64,000 nucleotides of DNA from Advenella alkanexedens (GTDB taxonomy: Bacteria > Pseudomonadota > Gammaproteobacteria > Burkholderiales > Burkholderiaceae_B): positions 1 through 64,000 of the forward strand of contig NZ_JAHSPR010000009.1 of NCBI RefSeq assembly GCF_019132845.1. The letters are read 5' to 3'. The notes under the pieces were generated by a model. It was not told the DNA's origin, made no database searches, and saw only the letters and a list, made by a program, of their open reading frames with translations. Made by a program: the position numbers and the translations under genes. Below, piece by piece: positions 30,808-38,927 of this stretch; the first letter of the stretch is position 1, and every line of letters starts with the position of its first letter.

Positions 30808-32697
30808 ATGTCTTTCACGTATCCTGTTTTATATCCTGCCAGCTTGGTCGCACAAGCCAATGGCTTCATGTTGTCCAATACAGATAACGCTGTTGCGGTC
30901 ACGGCAGAAAGTTTTTCCGAGCTTGACGCATGGTATGCAACTTTCGTGTCATCCTGTTTGCAATGGCAGGGCAAGGCACGTTATACCATTGCCCTGAATG
31001 GTACGCGTTTTGCCATGCATCTGCTCTTGCTGCGTCAATACTGGAAGAAAAGTCCATCACCCTGCCAGCGTTTGCATCTGGTGGTGTTTGAAGAGAAGCC
31101 GCTTTCCCGTGAGGATTTCGTGATAATGGGGGCGTGTCTTTTTCCCGGGCATGTTCAGGCACAGGTCAACGAGTTGGCCAGTCAATGGCCCTGTGTGTTG
31201 CCAGGTATGCATCGCATTGATCTTGAGCAGGGCAATCTGACCATCACGCTGGCGTATGGCGAAAAACGGCGGATGTTGAAAAATATTCATGCCTCCATTG
31301 ATGCCTATATCCTGGCTGACAGTTGTAGTCCTGCCGTGCTTGCACAAGAAAGCTATGGGGATTGGTTGCGTTATGCCTCGCCACAGGTTTGTGTGATAAG
31401 TCGTGTGCAGGATGAAAGTCTCTTGAGGCAGGCCCTGAAAATCGAAGGTCTGGTCGCAGGAGAAACCCGCATGGGTGACGAGGGAAAGTATCTGGCCCTG
31501 CTGGCGCGTTCAGGCAGGCCAATGCCGGTTTACCGGGCTGATCGGGACAGAACGGCATTGGTGATCGGGGGTGGGCTTGCCGGTTCAGGGGTGGCGCATG
31601 CCTTGGCACTTCGTGGCTGGCAGGTCAAGGTTTTTGATCCGGCTTTTGCGCATGCCAAGTCGGCTGGGCAGCAAGGGCATATTGCCGCTGCCCTGACACC
31701 CATGCTGTCCATTGATGACAACTTCCGTTCACGTTTAAGTCGGGCCGGTGTTTTACGGGCGCATGCCCGATGGCGGGATTTTCCGGAATCGGCCATTCCT
31801 GCCCGCTGTGGCACGCTTGAGTTAAGCCGCAATAAAGGCCATGCCAAGGATCTGATCGAGGCCGTCAAAGCCATGCAGTTTCCCGAAGAATGGGTTCGTA
31901 GTGTGGATGGTGCCGGGGCCTCGGCGTTGGCGGGTATGCCCATCGATAGGGCGGGCGCCTATTTTTCCGCCGGAATGCTGGTGAATCCGGAAGGCCTTAT
32001 ACGAATCTTGCTGGACAGTGAGGCGATTGAATGCGTGGCCGCCAGGGTTGCGTTTTTACTGTGTAATGAGCAAGCCGGGCAGTGGGAGTTGCTGGGCGCC
32101 GATGGTACTGTACAGGCTTGTGGGCATACGGTGATTGTTGCCTGTGGTTTGCAAACGCTGTCCATCATGCAGGAAAGCGGACTGATGCAGCAAACCCGCC
32201 GCTCGGGAGCGGTCGTGCCGGCCATGCCCAAGCTGAATACGCTTCATCCAATGGGGGGAGAGGTCATGCATGTGCCTGCCGGGCTTGTGAAGGGCGGGCC
32301 TCGTTGCATTATTGGTGGCGAGGGGTATTTCCTGCCTGCCGTCAACAATCTTTGTGTCATGGGTAGTACGTATAGGCATAATCAATATGCACCTTGCACA
32401 AGTCAACAAGGACAGCAAGCCATTTTAGCCAAAATGCCGGTGGCGCTTTCTGCCGATCTTGCAAAAGCGGTCCAGAACAATGAAATTGGTGGCTGGGCGG
32501 GCATGCGGGCTGTTTTGCAGGGGCGTTTGCCGGTGATCGGCCAACTGGATCATGCTGAAGGCGTGTGCATCGCTGCCGCCTATGCCTCTCACGGTCTGAC
32601 GTGGTCCAGCCTGGCCGGAGATGTGATCGGTGCACGGCTGGAGGGCGAACCGGTTCCGCTTGAGCGTGATTTGCTGAAAGCGATTTCACCGCGCTAG
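30808..32697 (+). CDS. mnmC: MnmC-like tRNA-modification protein with degenerate methyltransferase half
   Basis: MnmC makes 5-methylaminomethyl-2-thiouridine at tRNA position 34 with an N-terminal methyltransferase (MnmD) and a C-terminal FAD oxidoreductase. This 629-residue protein keeps the layout. The FAD half is intact: GGGLAGSGVAHAL from residue 254, GQQGHIAAALTPMLS, and the late IGGWAGMRAVLQGRLPVIG. The N half still resembles MnmD (LHLVVFEEKPLSREDF) but the SAM loop GFGTGLNFL is replaced by LNGTRFAMHL (63-72) and the catalytic DGFxPxxNPxxW region by ADSCSPAVLAQESY (from 170). Methyltransfer is probably lost; the FAD activity is likely kept. No clear ribosome binding site. Confidence 0.82.
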   Translation: MSFTYPVLYPASLVAQANGFMLSNTDNAVAVTAESFSELDAWYATFVSSCLQWQGKARYTIALNGTRFAMHLLLLRQYWKKSPSPCQRLHLVVFEEKPLSREDFVIMGACLFPGHVQAQVNELASQWPCVLPGMHRIDLEQGNLTITLAYGEKRRMLKNIHASIDAYILADSCSPAVLAQESYGDWLRYASPQVCVISRVQDESLLRQALKIEGLVAGETRMGDEGKYLALLARSGRPMPVYRADRDRTALVIGGGLAGSGVAHALALRGWQVKVFDPAFAHAKSAGQQGHIAAALTPMLSIDDNFRSRLSRAGVLRAHARWRDFPESAIPARCGTLELSRNKGHAKDLIEAVKAMQFPEEWVRSVDGAGASALAGMPIDRAGAYFSAGMLVNPEGLIRILLDSEAIECVAARVAFLLCNEQAGQWELLGADGTVQACGHTVIVACGLQTLSIMQESGLMQQTRRSGAVVPAMPKLNTLHPMGGEVMHVPAGLVKGGPRCIIGGEGYFLPAVNNLCVMGSTYRHNQYAPCTSQQGQQAILAKMPVALSADLAKAVQNNEIGGWAGMRAVLQGRLPVIGQLDHAEGVCIAAAYASHGLTWSSLAGDVIGARLEGEPVPLERDLLKAISPR

Positions 32698-32874
32698 TTT
32701 TGAAATGTTTTCTGTATTTGCCGCTTTAAAAGGTGAAATTGGCGATATATAAGGTGAATTTTCTGCTAAATCCGTGTTTTGATTTTAATTTTGCTATAAA
32801 TGAGTCAAAATAATACATTTTATAGTGTGGCCGTTTTTGCGTCACACTAAGCGCAATACTTAAAAAGAACTTAC
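32698..32874. other. AT-rich region before the GH31-fold gene
   Basis: 177 bases with several T/A-rich tracts and no ORF of note. No terminator for mnmC with a clear T tail is visible. It probably contains the promoter of the GH31-fold/deacetylase pair. Confidence 0.35.
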
Positions 32875-35067
32875 GTGATCCAGCTTGATAATCTAGAATT
32901 TGTATCCGCACATTCAGCACATGCCGTTTTTGAAATGGATTCGGGCCTGACTCTTCGCATAGAGGCACACGCACCGGGTGTATTTCGTTTGCGCTGTGGT
33001 CCAGCCTCCAAGCTGGACGATGAAAAACTGAATGCGCGTGCCAGGGCTCGTCAGGAGTTATTGTTGGCCAGGCCCGAGGCAATTGGTGAAATGAGCACCG
33101 AGTCTCTCATACAGGAAAGTGGTTGGCGTTTTGTGCAGGGTGACATTACGCTGCAAATGCATGCCCGGCCATTCCGGCTCGCCCTGTTTCGCAATGAGCA
33201 GCTGTTATTAAGTACCGATAGTCAATTCGTTAGTCCTTTTGTGGCTGAAGTCCGAAATGACCAGCCAGAAAGCTGGGGCCTCATGTTGGGGCTGCCTGAC
33301 AATACACCGGTTTATGGCCTGGGTGAAACCACTGGCGATTTCAATCGTCGTGGCCAGGAAGTCGTTTCCGATTTACCCGGCTTCAACTACTTGCCCTTGG
33401 CCTGGAGTCCTCAGGGCTGGGGTCTTTATGTGAATACCCTGGGCCGTGTCTTGCATGCCCCCGGCACACCCGATGAGCCGGATACCTACCAGCTGTTTGT
33501 GGAAGATGGTGTTTTTGACCTGTTTTTATTTGCCAGTGAGCCCGCTGAGATATTCAATCAATATTCCGCGCTCACCGGTCGTGCGGGTCAACCGCCGCTG
33601 TGGGCCATGGGGGCCTGGTTAGCCCAGCAAAAGGGCCAGGACATCAATGAAATAAGTAATCTGGCTAAAGCACTGCGTGAGCAGGGTCTGCCGCTGGATG
33701 TCCTAAGACTTGGCAACCCATCCCTGATCCAGTTTCAACAGGACAAGCAGGCGCTTGAATGGGATGTATCACGTCTTGACGATGCAAGGCGTTATTTTGC
33801 CCAGCTGGCCGAAGATCAATGGTATGCCAGTGTAACGACTTTTCCGGGTGTATTGTCCAATACGCCTTTGTTCGCCGACCTTGAAGATCGTGGCTGGCTG
33901 CTTTGCAACGAAGAAGGGCTGGCGCAGGTTTTTGACGGTGTCCCGGCCACAGACGGGCAGCCGTTTGGCCTGCTGGATTTAACCTATAAAGACGCTTTCC
34001 TTTTCTGGCAAGAGCGACACGCGCAGCTCATTGAGGAGGGCGCCAGTGCCATTGAGTGCAAACTGCCCGTGGAGCTGCCCGATTCGGTCAGTGCCCGCAA
34101 CGGAGAGTCGGGCCCGCTTTTGCGTACGCTTTATCCGCTGTTACTGAAAAAAGCCTTGTTTGAGGCCGTCTCACGTAACAAGATACCGGCAGAAGGGGTA
34201 GTGTTGAATGACAGTCTTGGCCTGGGTTCGCAGCGTACGCCCTGGAAGCAATTGGAATGCCCCGGCAATGACTGGGATGCCATGAGTCAGGTTTTACGCA
34301 GTGCCCTGTCGGTTCAGGCCAGCGGTATTGTGACGCAGGTGCATGATCTTGGTAATCCGAATCATTTGTCAGGCCCTGTTGATCCTGAATGGTACTTGCG
34401 TTATTTGGGGCTGTCGGTGTTTTCTGCCGGTTTCTCCTTGCATGCAAACCCGGCACTGTTGCCAACGGCTTTCGATGAAAATACGCAGTCGCACATCAAA
34501 ACCCTGCTTGAATTGCGTTACCGGCTTATTCCTTATGTGTTGGGTATTATAGAAGACTCGGTCAGAACGGGGTTACCGGTTCAGCGCATGATGCCGCTGG
34601 CTTTTCCTAATGATGCCAGGGCGCTAGAGTTTGATACCCAGTTCATGTTTGGTCCTGCCTTGTTGGTGGCGCCCATACTGGAACCGGGTGGGCAGGTGGT
34701 GGTTTATTTGCCTGAAGGCGAAGCCTGGTGGGATCTGAATACCCGCTGGCGTTATGAGGGCGGTCAATCCATCAGCCTTGAATGTCCCCTTGATTCCGTA
34801 CCTGTTTTTGGGCGTGAAGGACATATGTTGTGCCTGGGGCCCGTACTTAAACACTTGGGCGAATTCAATACGGCCAGAATCCTGGATGAGGTCTGGATGT
34901 TTGGCATGCCATTACATAATCCGGTCGTGATGCGTAATAAAATACGTGTCATGCAAATGCAAGGGTCCAGTTATATCAAAGGTCTTGAAGGTTTACGCAT
35001 TTTGCAATCCGAGGGACTGGAAGTAAAGCGTCGCGGTGCCGAGGTACGCATCTCACGGGAGCGATAA
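32875..35067 (+). CDS. Glycoside hydrolase family 31-fold protein, catalytic residues missing
   Basis: A 730-residue protein with the whole GH31 layout: N-terminal beta domain (to about 235; VYGLGETTGDFNRRG), a TIM barrel (about 240-580) and C-terminal beta domains (FGPALLVAPILEPGGQVVVYLPEG). Against the xylosidase YicI the active site is gone: the HFDxxWM strand reads LRLGNPSL at 277-284, and the nucleophile loop KTDFGE reads KLPVEL at 396-401, with no Asp. An Asp at 466 may match the acid/base and HDLGNP at 490-495 the WSHDIGGF loop. It is probably not a standard glycosidase; carbohydrate binding is possible. GTG start. One base separates it from the deacetylase. Confidence 0.8.
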   Translation: MIQLDNLEFVSAHSAHAVFEMDSGLTLRIEAHAPGVFRLRCGPASKLDDEKLNARARARQELLLARPEAIGEMSTESLIQESGWRFVQGDITLQMHARPFRLALFRNEQLLLSTDSQFVSPFVAEVRNDQPESWGLMLGLPDNTPVYGLGETTGDFNRRGQEVVSDLPGFNYLPLAWSPQGWGLYVNTLGRVLHAPGTPDEPDTYQLFVEDGVFDLFLFASEPAEIFNQYSALTGRAGQPPLWAMGAWLAQQKGQDINEISNLAKALREQGLPLDVLRLGNPSLIQFQQDKQALEWDVSRLDDARRYFAQLAEDQWYASVTTFPGVLSNTPLFADLEDRGWLLCNEEGLAQVFDGVPATDGQPFGLLDLTYKDAFLFWQERHAQLIEEGASAIECKLPVELPDSVSARNGESGPLLRTLYPLLLKKALFEAVSRNKIPAEGVVLNDSLGLGSQRTPWKQLECPGNDWDAMSQVLRSALSVQASGIVTQVHDLGNPNHLSGPVDPEWYLRYLGLSVFSAGFSLHANPALLPTAFDENTQSHIKTLLELRYRLIPYVLGIIEDSVRTGLPVQRMMPLAFPNDARALEFDTQFMFGPALLVAPILEPGGQVVVYLPEGEAWWDLNTRWRYEGGQSISLECPLDSVPVFGREGHMLCLGPVLKHLGEFNTARILDEVWMFGMPLHNPVVMRNKIRVMQMQGSSYIKGLEGLRILQSEGLEVKRRGAEVRISRER

Positions 35068-35068
35068 G

Positions 35069-35944
35069 ATGGGTTCGAAAAATGCCAGGTCTGTACCGGT
35101 CCTGATGTATCACCACGTGACACCGTCTTCCGGGCAAATTACCACGAGCCCCGAAAACTTTGATTCGCAAATGGCGGCCTTGGCCGCCAATGGTTATACC
35201 AGTCTTACGGCAGACCAGTTCGCCGGCTATCTCAACGGTGAGACGGTACCCGAAAAATCAGTTCTGATCACGTTTGATGATGGCTATCTGGACAACTATG
35301 TTTATGCACATCCGATTTTGCAAAAACATGGCATGCATGCCGTCATGTTCCTGGTTACCAATTGGGCTGGGCAGGGCGATCCGCGTCCTGTTTACGGTTC
35401 GGGTGATCCTTTGCCGGTTTGCCCTTCACACCATGAATGCAATGCAATTGTTGCGGCGGGCAAGGCAAATGATATTGCCGTTCGCTGGTCAGAGGTCAGG
35501 GCCATGGAAGCGGCAGGGACATTTGAGGTTCATTGTCATACCCATACTCATACCCGCTGGGATCTGAACTGTGACAGAGCCGGCAAGTGTGCGGGTATTG
35601 CCAACGATTTGCAGTTATCAAGGGCAGCCTTGTTGCGGGAATTGAATAAAGATACACCGCATTTGTGCTGGCCACAGGGTTATTTTGATGATGACTATAT
35701 TCAGGCGGCCGAGGCATTGGGTTTTAGTGTTTTTTATACGACCGATGCCTATGGCTTTAATGTTGTCGGCGGTGATCCCAAATATGTTTACCGGATAGCC
35801 GTCCGAAATAAACCCGGTGCCTGGTTAATGCACAGAATCGGTATTGCCAAAAATCCTTACTGGGGGCCTTTGTATAATCGCTGGAAAAAATTCCGCAAGC
35901 AGCAACGCAGAGCCAGGGAACTGAGGCGAGCCAACAAGGCATAG
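35069..35944 (+). CDS. Polysaccharide deacetylase (NodB-homology) family protein
   Basis: A 291-residue protein with a carbohydrate esterase 4 fold: PVLMYHHVTP at the start, LITFDDGYLDNY with the catalytic and metal Asp pair, and EVHCHTHTHTRWD carrying the metal histidines. LLRELN and LCWPQGYFDDDYIQAAEALGF match later family motifs. No signal peptide is visible, which is unusual for enzymes acting on envelope glycans. The ATG at 35069 has GGGAG seven bases upstream and begins one base after the GH31-fold stop, so the two are coupled. The C-terminus is strongly basic (Arg/Lys-rich). Confidence 0.87.
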   Translation: MGSKNARSVPVLMYHHVTPSSGQITTSPENFDSQMAALAANGYTSLTADQFAGYLNGETVPEKSVLITFDDGYLDNYVYAHPILQKHGMHAVMFLVTNWAGQGDPRPVYGSGDPLPVCPSHHECNAIVAAGKANDIAVRWSEVRAMEAAGTFEVHCHTHTHTRWDLNCDRAGKCAGIANDLQLSRAALLRELNKDTPHLCWPQGYFDDDYIQAAEALGFSVFYTTDAYGFNVVGGDPKYVYRIAVRNKPGAWLMHRIGIAKNPYWGPLYNRWKKFRKQQRRARELRRANKA

Positions 35945-35989
35945 GCTTTATTTCCTGCATTGCCGGTTTAAAAAAGATTTAAGAAAAGC

Positions 35990-36030
35990 AAGTCTCTTAT
36001 TTCCAAAAGAAATAAGGGGCTTACTATAAT
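35990..36030 (+). promoter_or_regulatory. Long inverted repeat and -10 element upstream of metN
   Basis: AAGTCTCTTATTTC at 35990 pairs along all 14 positions (two G-T) with GAAATAAGGGGCTT at 36009 across a five-base loop. TATAAT follows at 36025-36030. The repeat either ends the deacetylase transcript or acts as an operator at the metNIQ promoter; the T tract is too poor for a clear terminator call. Confidence 0.55.
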
Positions 36031-36071
36031 TTTGTTTGCTGAAACTGGCAGACAGATCACAATACCACATC

Positions 36072-37139
36072 ATGATTCATATTAAAGATTTAAGAAAAAC
36101 ATACAAAACCCCGAAAGGGGGGTTTGAAGCCATCAAAAAAATAGACCTTAAAATAGAAAAAGGTGAGATTTTTGGCATTATTGGTCCCAGTGGGGCGGGT
36201 AAAAGTACACTGGTGCAATGTATCAACTTATTGGAAAGGCCCGATTCTGGTTCCATTACCCTTAATGGTCAGGTGTTGACCGGTTTGTCTGAAATCGAGT
36301 TGCGTGCGCAACGACGACGGATTGGCATGGTTTTTCAAAGCTTCAATTTATTGTCGCGCCGTACTGTTTTCAATAATGTGGCCTTGCCACTTGAAATTGC
36401 CGGTGTCAACAAGGCAGACATCAAAACCCGGGTGGATGAGCTGTTGGCCCTGGTGGGATTGTCACATTTAAGCGACCGTTATCCTGCCCAGATCAGCGGC
36501 GGACAAAAGCAGCGTGTGGGGATCGCCCGTGCGTTGGCTTGCCATCCGGATGTCCTGTTAAGTGATGAGGCCACCTCGGCCCTGGACCCTGAAACAACGG
36601 CCAATATTCTGGACTTGTTGCGTGATATCAACCGCAAGACAGGTATTACGATTGTTATGATCACACACCAGATGGAAGTGGTTAAGCAAATTTGTGACCG
36701 GGTGGCGGTGTTAAGTCATGGGGCAGTGGTGGAAGTGGGAGATACGGCTGATGTATTTGCCAATCCACGGCATGACGTTACCCGGGCCATGGTGTCTGCG
36801 GCAACCGAATCCACCTTGTCGGAAGATTCTTTCGAAATTCATGTGGCACGCCTGAAAAAATGGGTGAACGAACATCCCGGGCAGGATGCCGCCATCTGGG
36901 AATTGCATTTGCACGATGCCCAGGTGTCTGGTGGACTGTTTTCAGGAGCGGCCCGGTATGAGGGTGTCAGTCTGTCCCTGTTGCAGGCCAAAGTGGAGGA
37001 CATTAAGGGGGTCGCCGTTGGTAAATTATATGTGCAGGTACAGGGCAGCGCGCAAGCCATCCTGAAGGCACGACAGGCCTTGGGCAATGAGGGTGGTGTA
37101 CAAATACAGGAGGTGGTGTATGAATCCGCAAATGGTTAA
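36072..37139 (+). CDS. metN: Methionine ABC transporter ATPase MetN
   Basis: ATPase of the D/L-methionine importer. 355 residues: Walker A GPSGAGKST, signature QISGGQKQRVGIARAL, Walker B VLLSDEATSALDPETT, and from about residue 265 a C-terminal NIL/ACT-like domain that binds methionine and inhibits transport in E. coli MetN. The ATG at 36072 fits family starts (MIHIKDLRKTY); the upstream TTG at 36036 is not preferred. It overlaps metI by 20 bases. Confidence 0.96.
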   Translation: MIHIKDLRKTYKTPKGGFEAIKKIDLKIEKGEIFGIIGPSGAGKSTLVQCINLLERPDSGSITLNGQVLTGLSEIELRAQRRRIGMVFQSFNLLSRRTVFNNVALPLEIAGVNKADIKTRVDELLALVGLSHLSDRYPAQISGGQKQRVGIARALACHPDVLLSDEATSALDPETTANILDLLRDINRKTGITIVMITHQMEVVKQICDRVAVLSHGAVVEVGDTADVFANPRHDVTRAMVSAATESTLSEDSFEIHVARLKKWVNEHPGQDAAIWELHLHDAQVSGGLFSGAARYEGVSLSLLQAKVEDIKGVAVGKLYVQVQGSAQAILKARQALGNEGGVQIQEVVYESANG

Positions 37140-37773
37140 TTTATTGATTGATGCTACTTTGGAAACCCTGCTCATGGTGGGGGTCTCGGGACTTGCCGCA
37201 CTCTTTCTGGGCGTGCCCCTTGGGGTTGCCCTGATCGTGACCGACAAAGGTGGTCTGTTGCAGAATCTGGCGGTTAACCGTGTCCTGGGGGCAATCATTA
37301 ATGCAACCCGGTCGGTGCCTTTTATTATTTTGATGGTGGCGATCATTCCGTTTACCCGCTTTATTGCCGGGACATCGATTGGCACCACGGCGGCTATTGT
37401 ACCCCTGGCTATTGCTGCCATTCCATTCATGGCCCGGGTTGCCGAAACGGCCATGAGGGAAGTTGACCGTGGCCTGATCACGGCTGCCAAGGCGATGGGG
37501 GCATCTCCCATGCAAATTATTGTGAAGGTTTTATTGCCTGAAGCTTTGCCCGGCTTGATTTCCGCGATGGTGATCACGCTGGTCAGTCTGATCGGGTATT
37601 CGGCCATGGCCGGTGCCATTGGCGGGGGCGGCCTTGGTGATCTGGGTATCCGGTATGGCTACCAGCGATTCTTGCCCGAGGTCATGCTGATTGTAGTGGT
37701 AGTGCTGATTGTTATGGTTCAGTTGATTCAAAGTGTGGGTGACTGGATTTCCCGACGTTTGTCACATAAATAA
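37120..37773 (+). CDS. metI: Methionine ABC transporter permease MetI
   Basis: Inner-membrane permease of 217 residues, the same length as E. coli MetI. Five hydrophobic segments and the EAA loop EVDRGLITAAKAMGASPMQII that contacts MetN. A strong AGGAGG lies seven bases before the ATG at 37120, inside metN. metQ follows after 16 bases. Confidence 0.96.
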   Translation: MNPQMVNLLIDATLETLLMVGVSGLAALFLGVPLGVALIVTDKGGLLQNLAVNRVLGAIINATRSVPFIILMVAIIPFTRFIAGTSIGTTAAIVPLAIAAIPFMARVAETAMREVDRGLITAAKAMGASPMQIIVKVLLPEALPGLISAMVITLVSLIGYSAMAGAIGGGGLGDLGIRYGYQRFLPEVMLIVVVVLIVMVQLIQSVGDWISRRLSHK

Positions 37774-37789
37774 TCCTAAAGGATTCGAA

Positions 37790-38584
37790 ATGAAGAAAAC
37801 ATTTGTTAGTCATATCCTGGCCCTTGCCTTGGGTGCCGGTTTTATCTCTGCCTCATATGCGGCAGACAAAACGCTGAAAGTGGGTGTTACAGCCGGCCCT
37901 CATGCACAAATCATGGAAGTGGTTAAAGAGGAAGCAGCCAAAAAAGGGTACAACATTGAAATTATCGAGTTTTCCGATTATGTTCAGCCCAATGTAGCCC
38001 TGGCGGCAGGCGATCTGGATGCCAACAGTTACCAGCACCTGCCTTACCTTGAAAATGCCAATGCCGATCGCAATTACGGCATCGTGAGCATGGCAAAAAC
38101 CGTCATTTTCCCCATTGGTATTTACAGTAAAAAGATTAAGGATTTAAGTGAGGTGAAGGAAGGCGCGCGTTTTGCCCTGCCCAATGATCCCACCAATGGT
38201 GGCCGTGCCCTGTTATTGCTGGAAAAGCAGGGCTTGATCAAGCTTGATCCGAAAGCAGGTATTAAGGCAACCCCTATTGACGTGCTTGAAAATCCCAAGA
38301 AACTGCGTTTCATCGAATTGGATGCGGCCCAGTTGCCCCGTTCACTGGACGATGTGGATTTCGCCGCTGTGAACACCAATTTTGCGATTGAAGCAGGCCT
38401 GACCCCCAAGAAAGATGCAATTGTCTTGGAAGATGGCAATTCTCCCTATGCCAATATTATTGCCGTACGTGAGAAAGATCTTGATCGTGCAGACTTGAAA
38501 GAGTTCGTGCAGATTTACCAGTCACAACCGGTTAAAGATTTTGTTGTGAAAAAGTACCAAGACTCTATTTTGGTGGCGTGGTAA
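37790..38584 (+). CDS. metQ: Methionine-binding protein MetQ
   Basis: Periplasmic binding protein of the MetNIQ importer (NlpA family). 264 residues. Residues 1-23 are a signal peptide ending SASYA, a signal peptidase I site; there is no lipobox cysteine, unlike E. coli MetQ. The mature protein has TLKVGVTAGPHAQIMEVV, DYVQPNVALAAGDLDANSYQH and FALPNDPTNGGRALLLLEKQGLI, all typical. The ATG at 37790 has AAAGGA upstream. It is the last gene of metNIQ. Confidence 0.95.
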   Translation: MKKTFVSHILALALGAGFISASYAADKTLKVGVTAGPHAQIMEVVKEEAAKKGYNIEIIEFSDYVQPNVALAAGDLDANSYQHLPYLENANADRNYGIVSMAKTVIFPIGIYSKKIKDLSEVKEGARFALPNDPTNGGRALLLLEKQGLIKLDPKAGIKATPIDVLENPKKLRFIELDAAQLPRSLDDVDFAAVNTNFAIEAGLTPKKDAIVLEDGNSPYANIIAVREKDLDRADLKEFVQIYQSQPVKDFVVKKYQDSILVAW

Positions 38585-38594
38585 TAAAAAAATA

Positions 38595-38623
38595 TTGACA
38601 GCCTGAGTCATATCAGTCATAAT
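38595..38623 (+). promoter_or_regulatory. Promoter of the first tRNA-Lys gene
   Basis: TTGACA at 38595-38600 and CATAAT at 38618-38623 are separated by 17 bases, a near-consensus sigma-70 promoter. The transcript would start near 38630, just before the tRNA at 38637. Confidence 0.85.
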
Positions 38624-38636
38624 TTCATTCTTTCAG

Positions 38637-38712
38637 GGGCTGGTAGCTCAGTTGGTAGAGCAGCGGACTTTTAATCCGTTGGTCCCGGGTTCGAGTCCCG
38701 GCCAGCCCACCA
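38637..38712 (+). tRNA. tRNA-Lys (UUU), copy 1
   Basis: A 76-base cloverleaf with CCA encoded. The acceptor GGGCTGG pairs with CCAGCCC, the anticodon loop is CTTTTAA (anticodon TTT at 38670-38672), and the T arm contains GGTTCGAGTCC. Identical to the copy at 38786. Confidence 0.97.
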
Positions 38713-38751
38713 CCTGAAATTTAAAGCACGTAATTTGTAGTACATATTATT

Positions 38752-38783
38752 AGCCGCTTTTTATATCCAAGCGGCTTTTTTAT
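38752..38783 (+). terminator. Terminator between the two tRNA-Lys genes
   Basis: AGCCGCTT pairs with AAGCGGCT around nine bases and is followed by TTTTTTATT. It lies in the spacer, three bases before the second tRNA, so transcripts of copy 1 would largely stop here. Confidence 0.85.
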
Positions 38784-38785
38784 TC

Positions 38786-38861
38786 GGGCTGGTAGCTCAG
38801 TTGGTAGAGCAGCGGACTTTTAATCCGTTGGTCCCGGGTTCGAGTCCCGGCCAGCCCACCA
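38786..38861 (+). tRNA. tRNA-Lys (UUU), copy 2
   Basis: Base-for-base identical to the copy at 38637, including the encoded CCA. It begins right after a terminator, so its own transcription depends on read-through or a weak promoter in the short spacer. Confidence 0.97.
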
Positions 38862-38871
38862 GGAATTGCAT

Positions 38872-38911
38872 AAAAATGCCTTACATATTTTAAATGTAAG
38901 GCATTTTTTTT
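38872..38911 (+). terminator. Terminator after tRNA-Lys copy 2
   Basis: AAAATGCCTTACAT at 38873 pairs with ATGTAAGGCATTTT across seven bases, with T runs on both sides. It can stop plus-strand tRNA transcripts and probably also the minus-strand TetR gene that ends at 38928. Confidence 0.9.
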
Positions 38912-38927
38912 GCCTGCTATTTGCTAA

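Noticed and set aside
35945..36071. A riboswitch in the metN leader
   Set aside because: Only one simple hairpin is visible and it precedes the -10 element; no SAM-type riboswitch core motifs are present.
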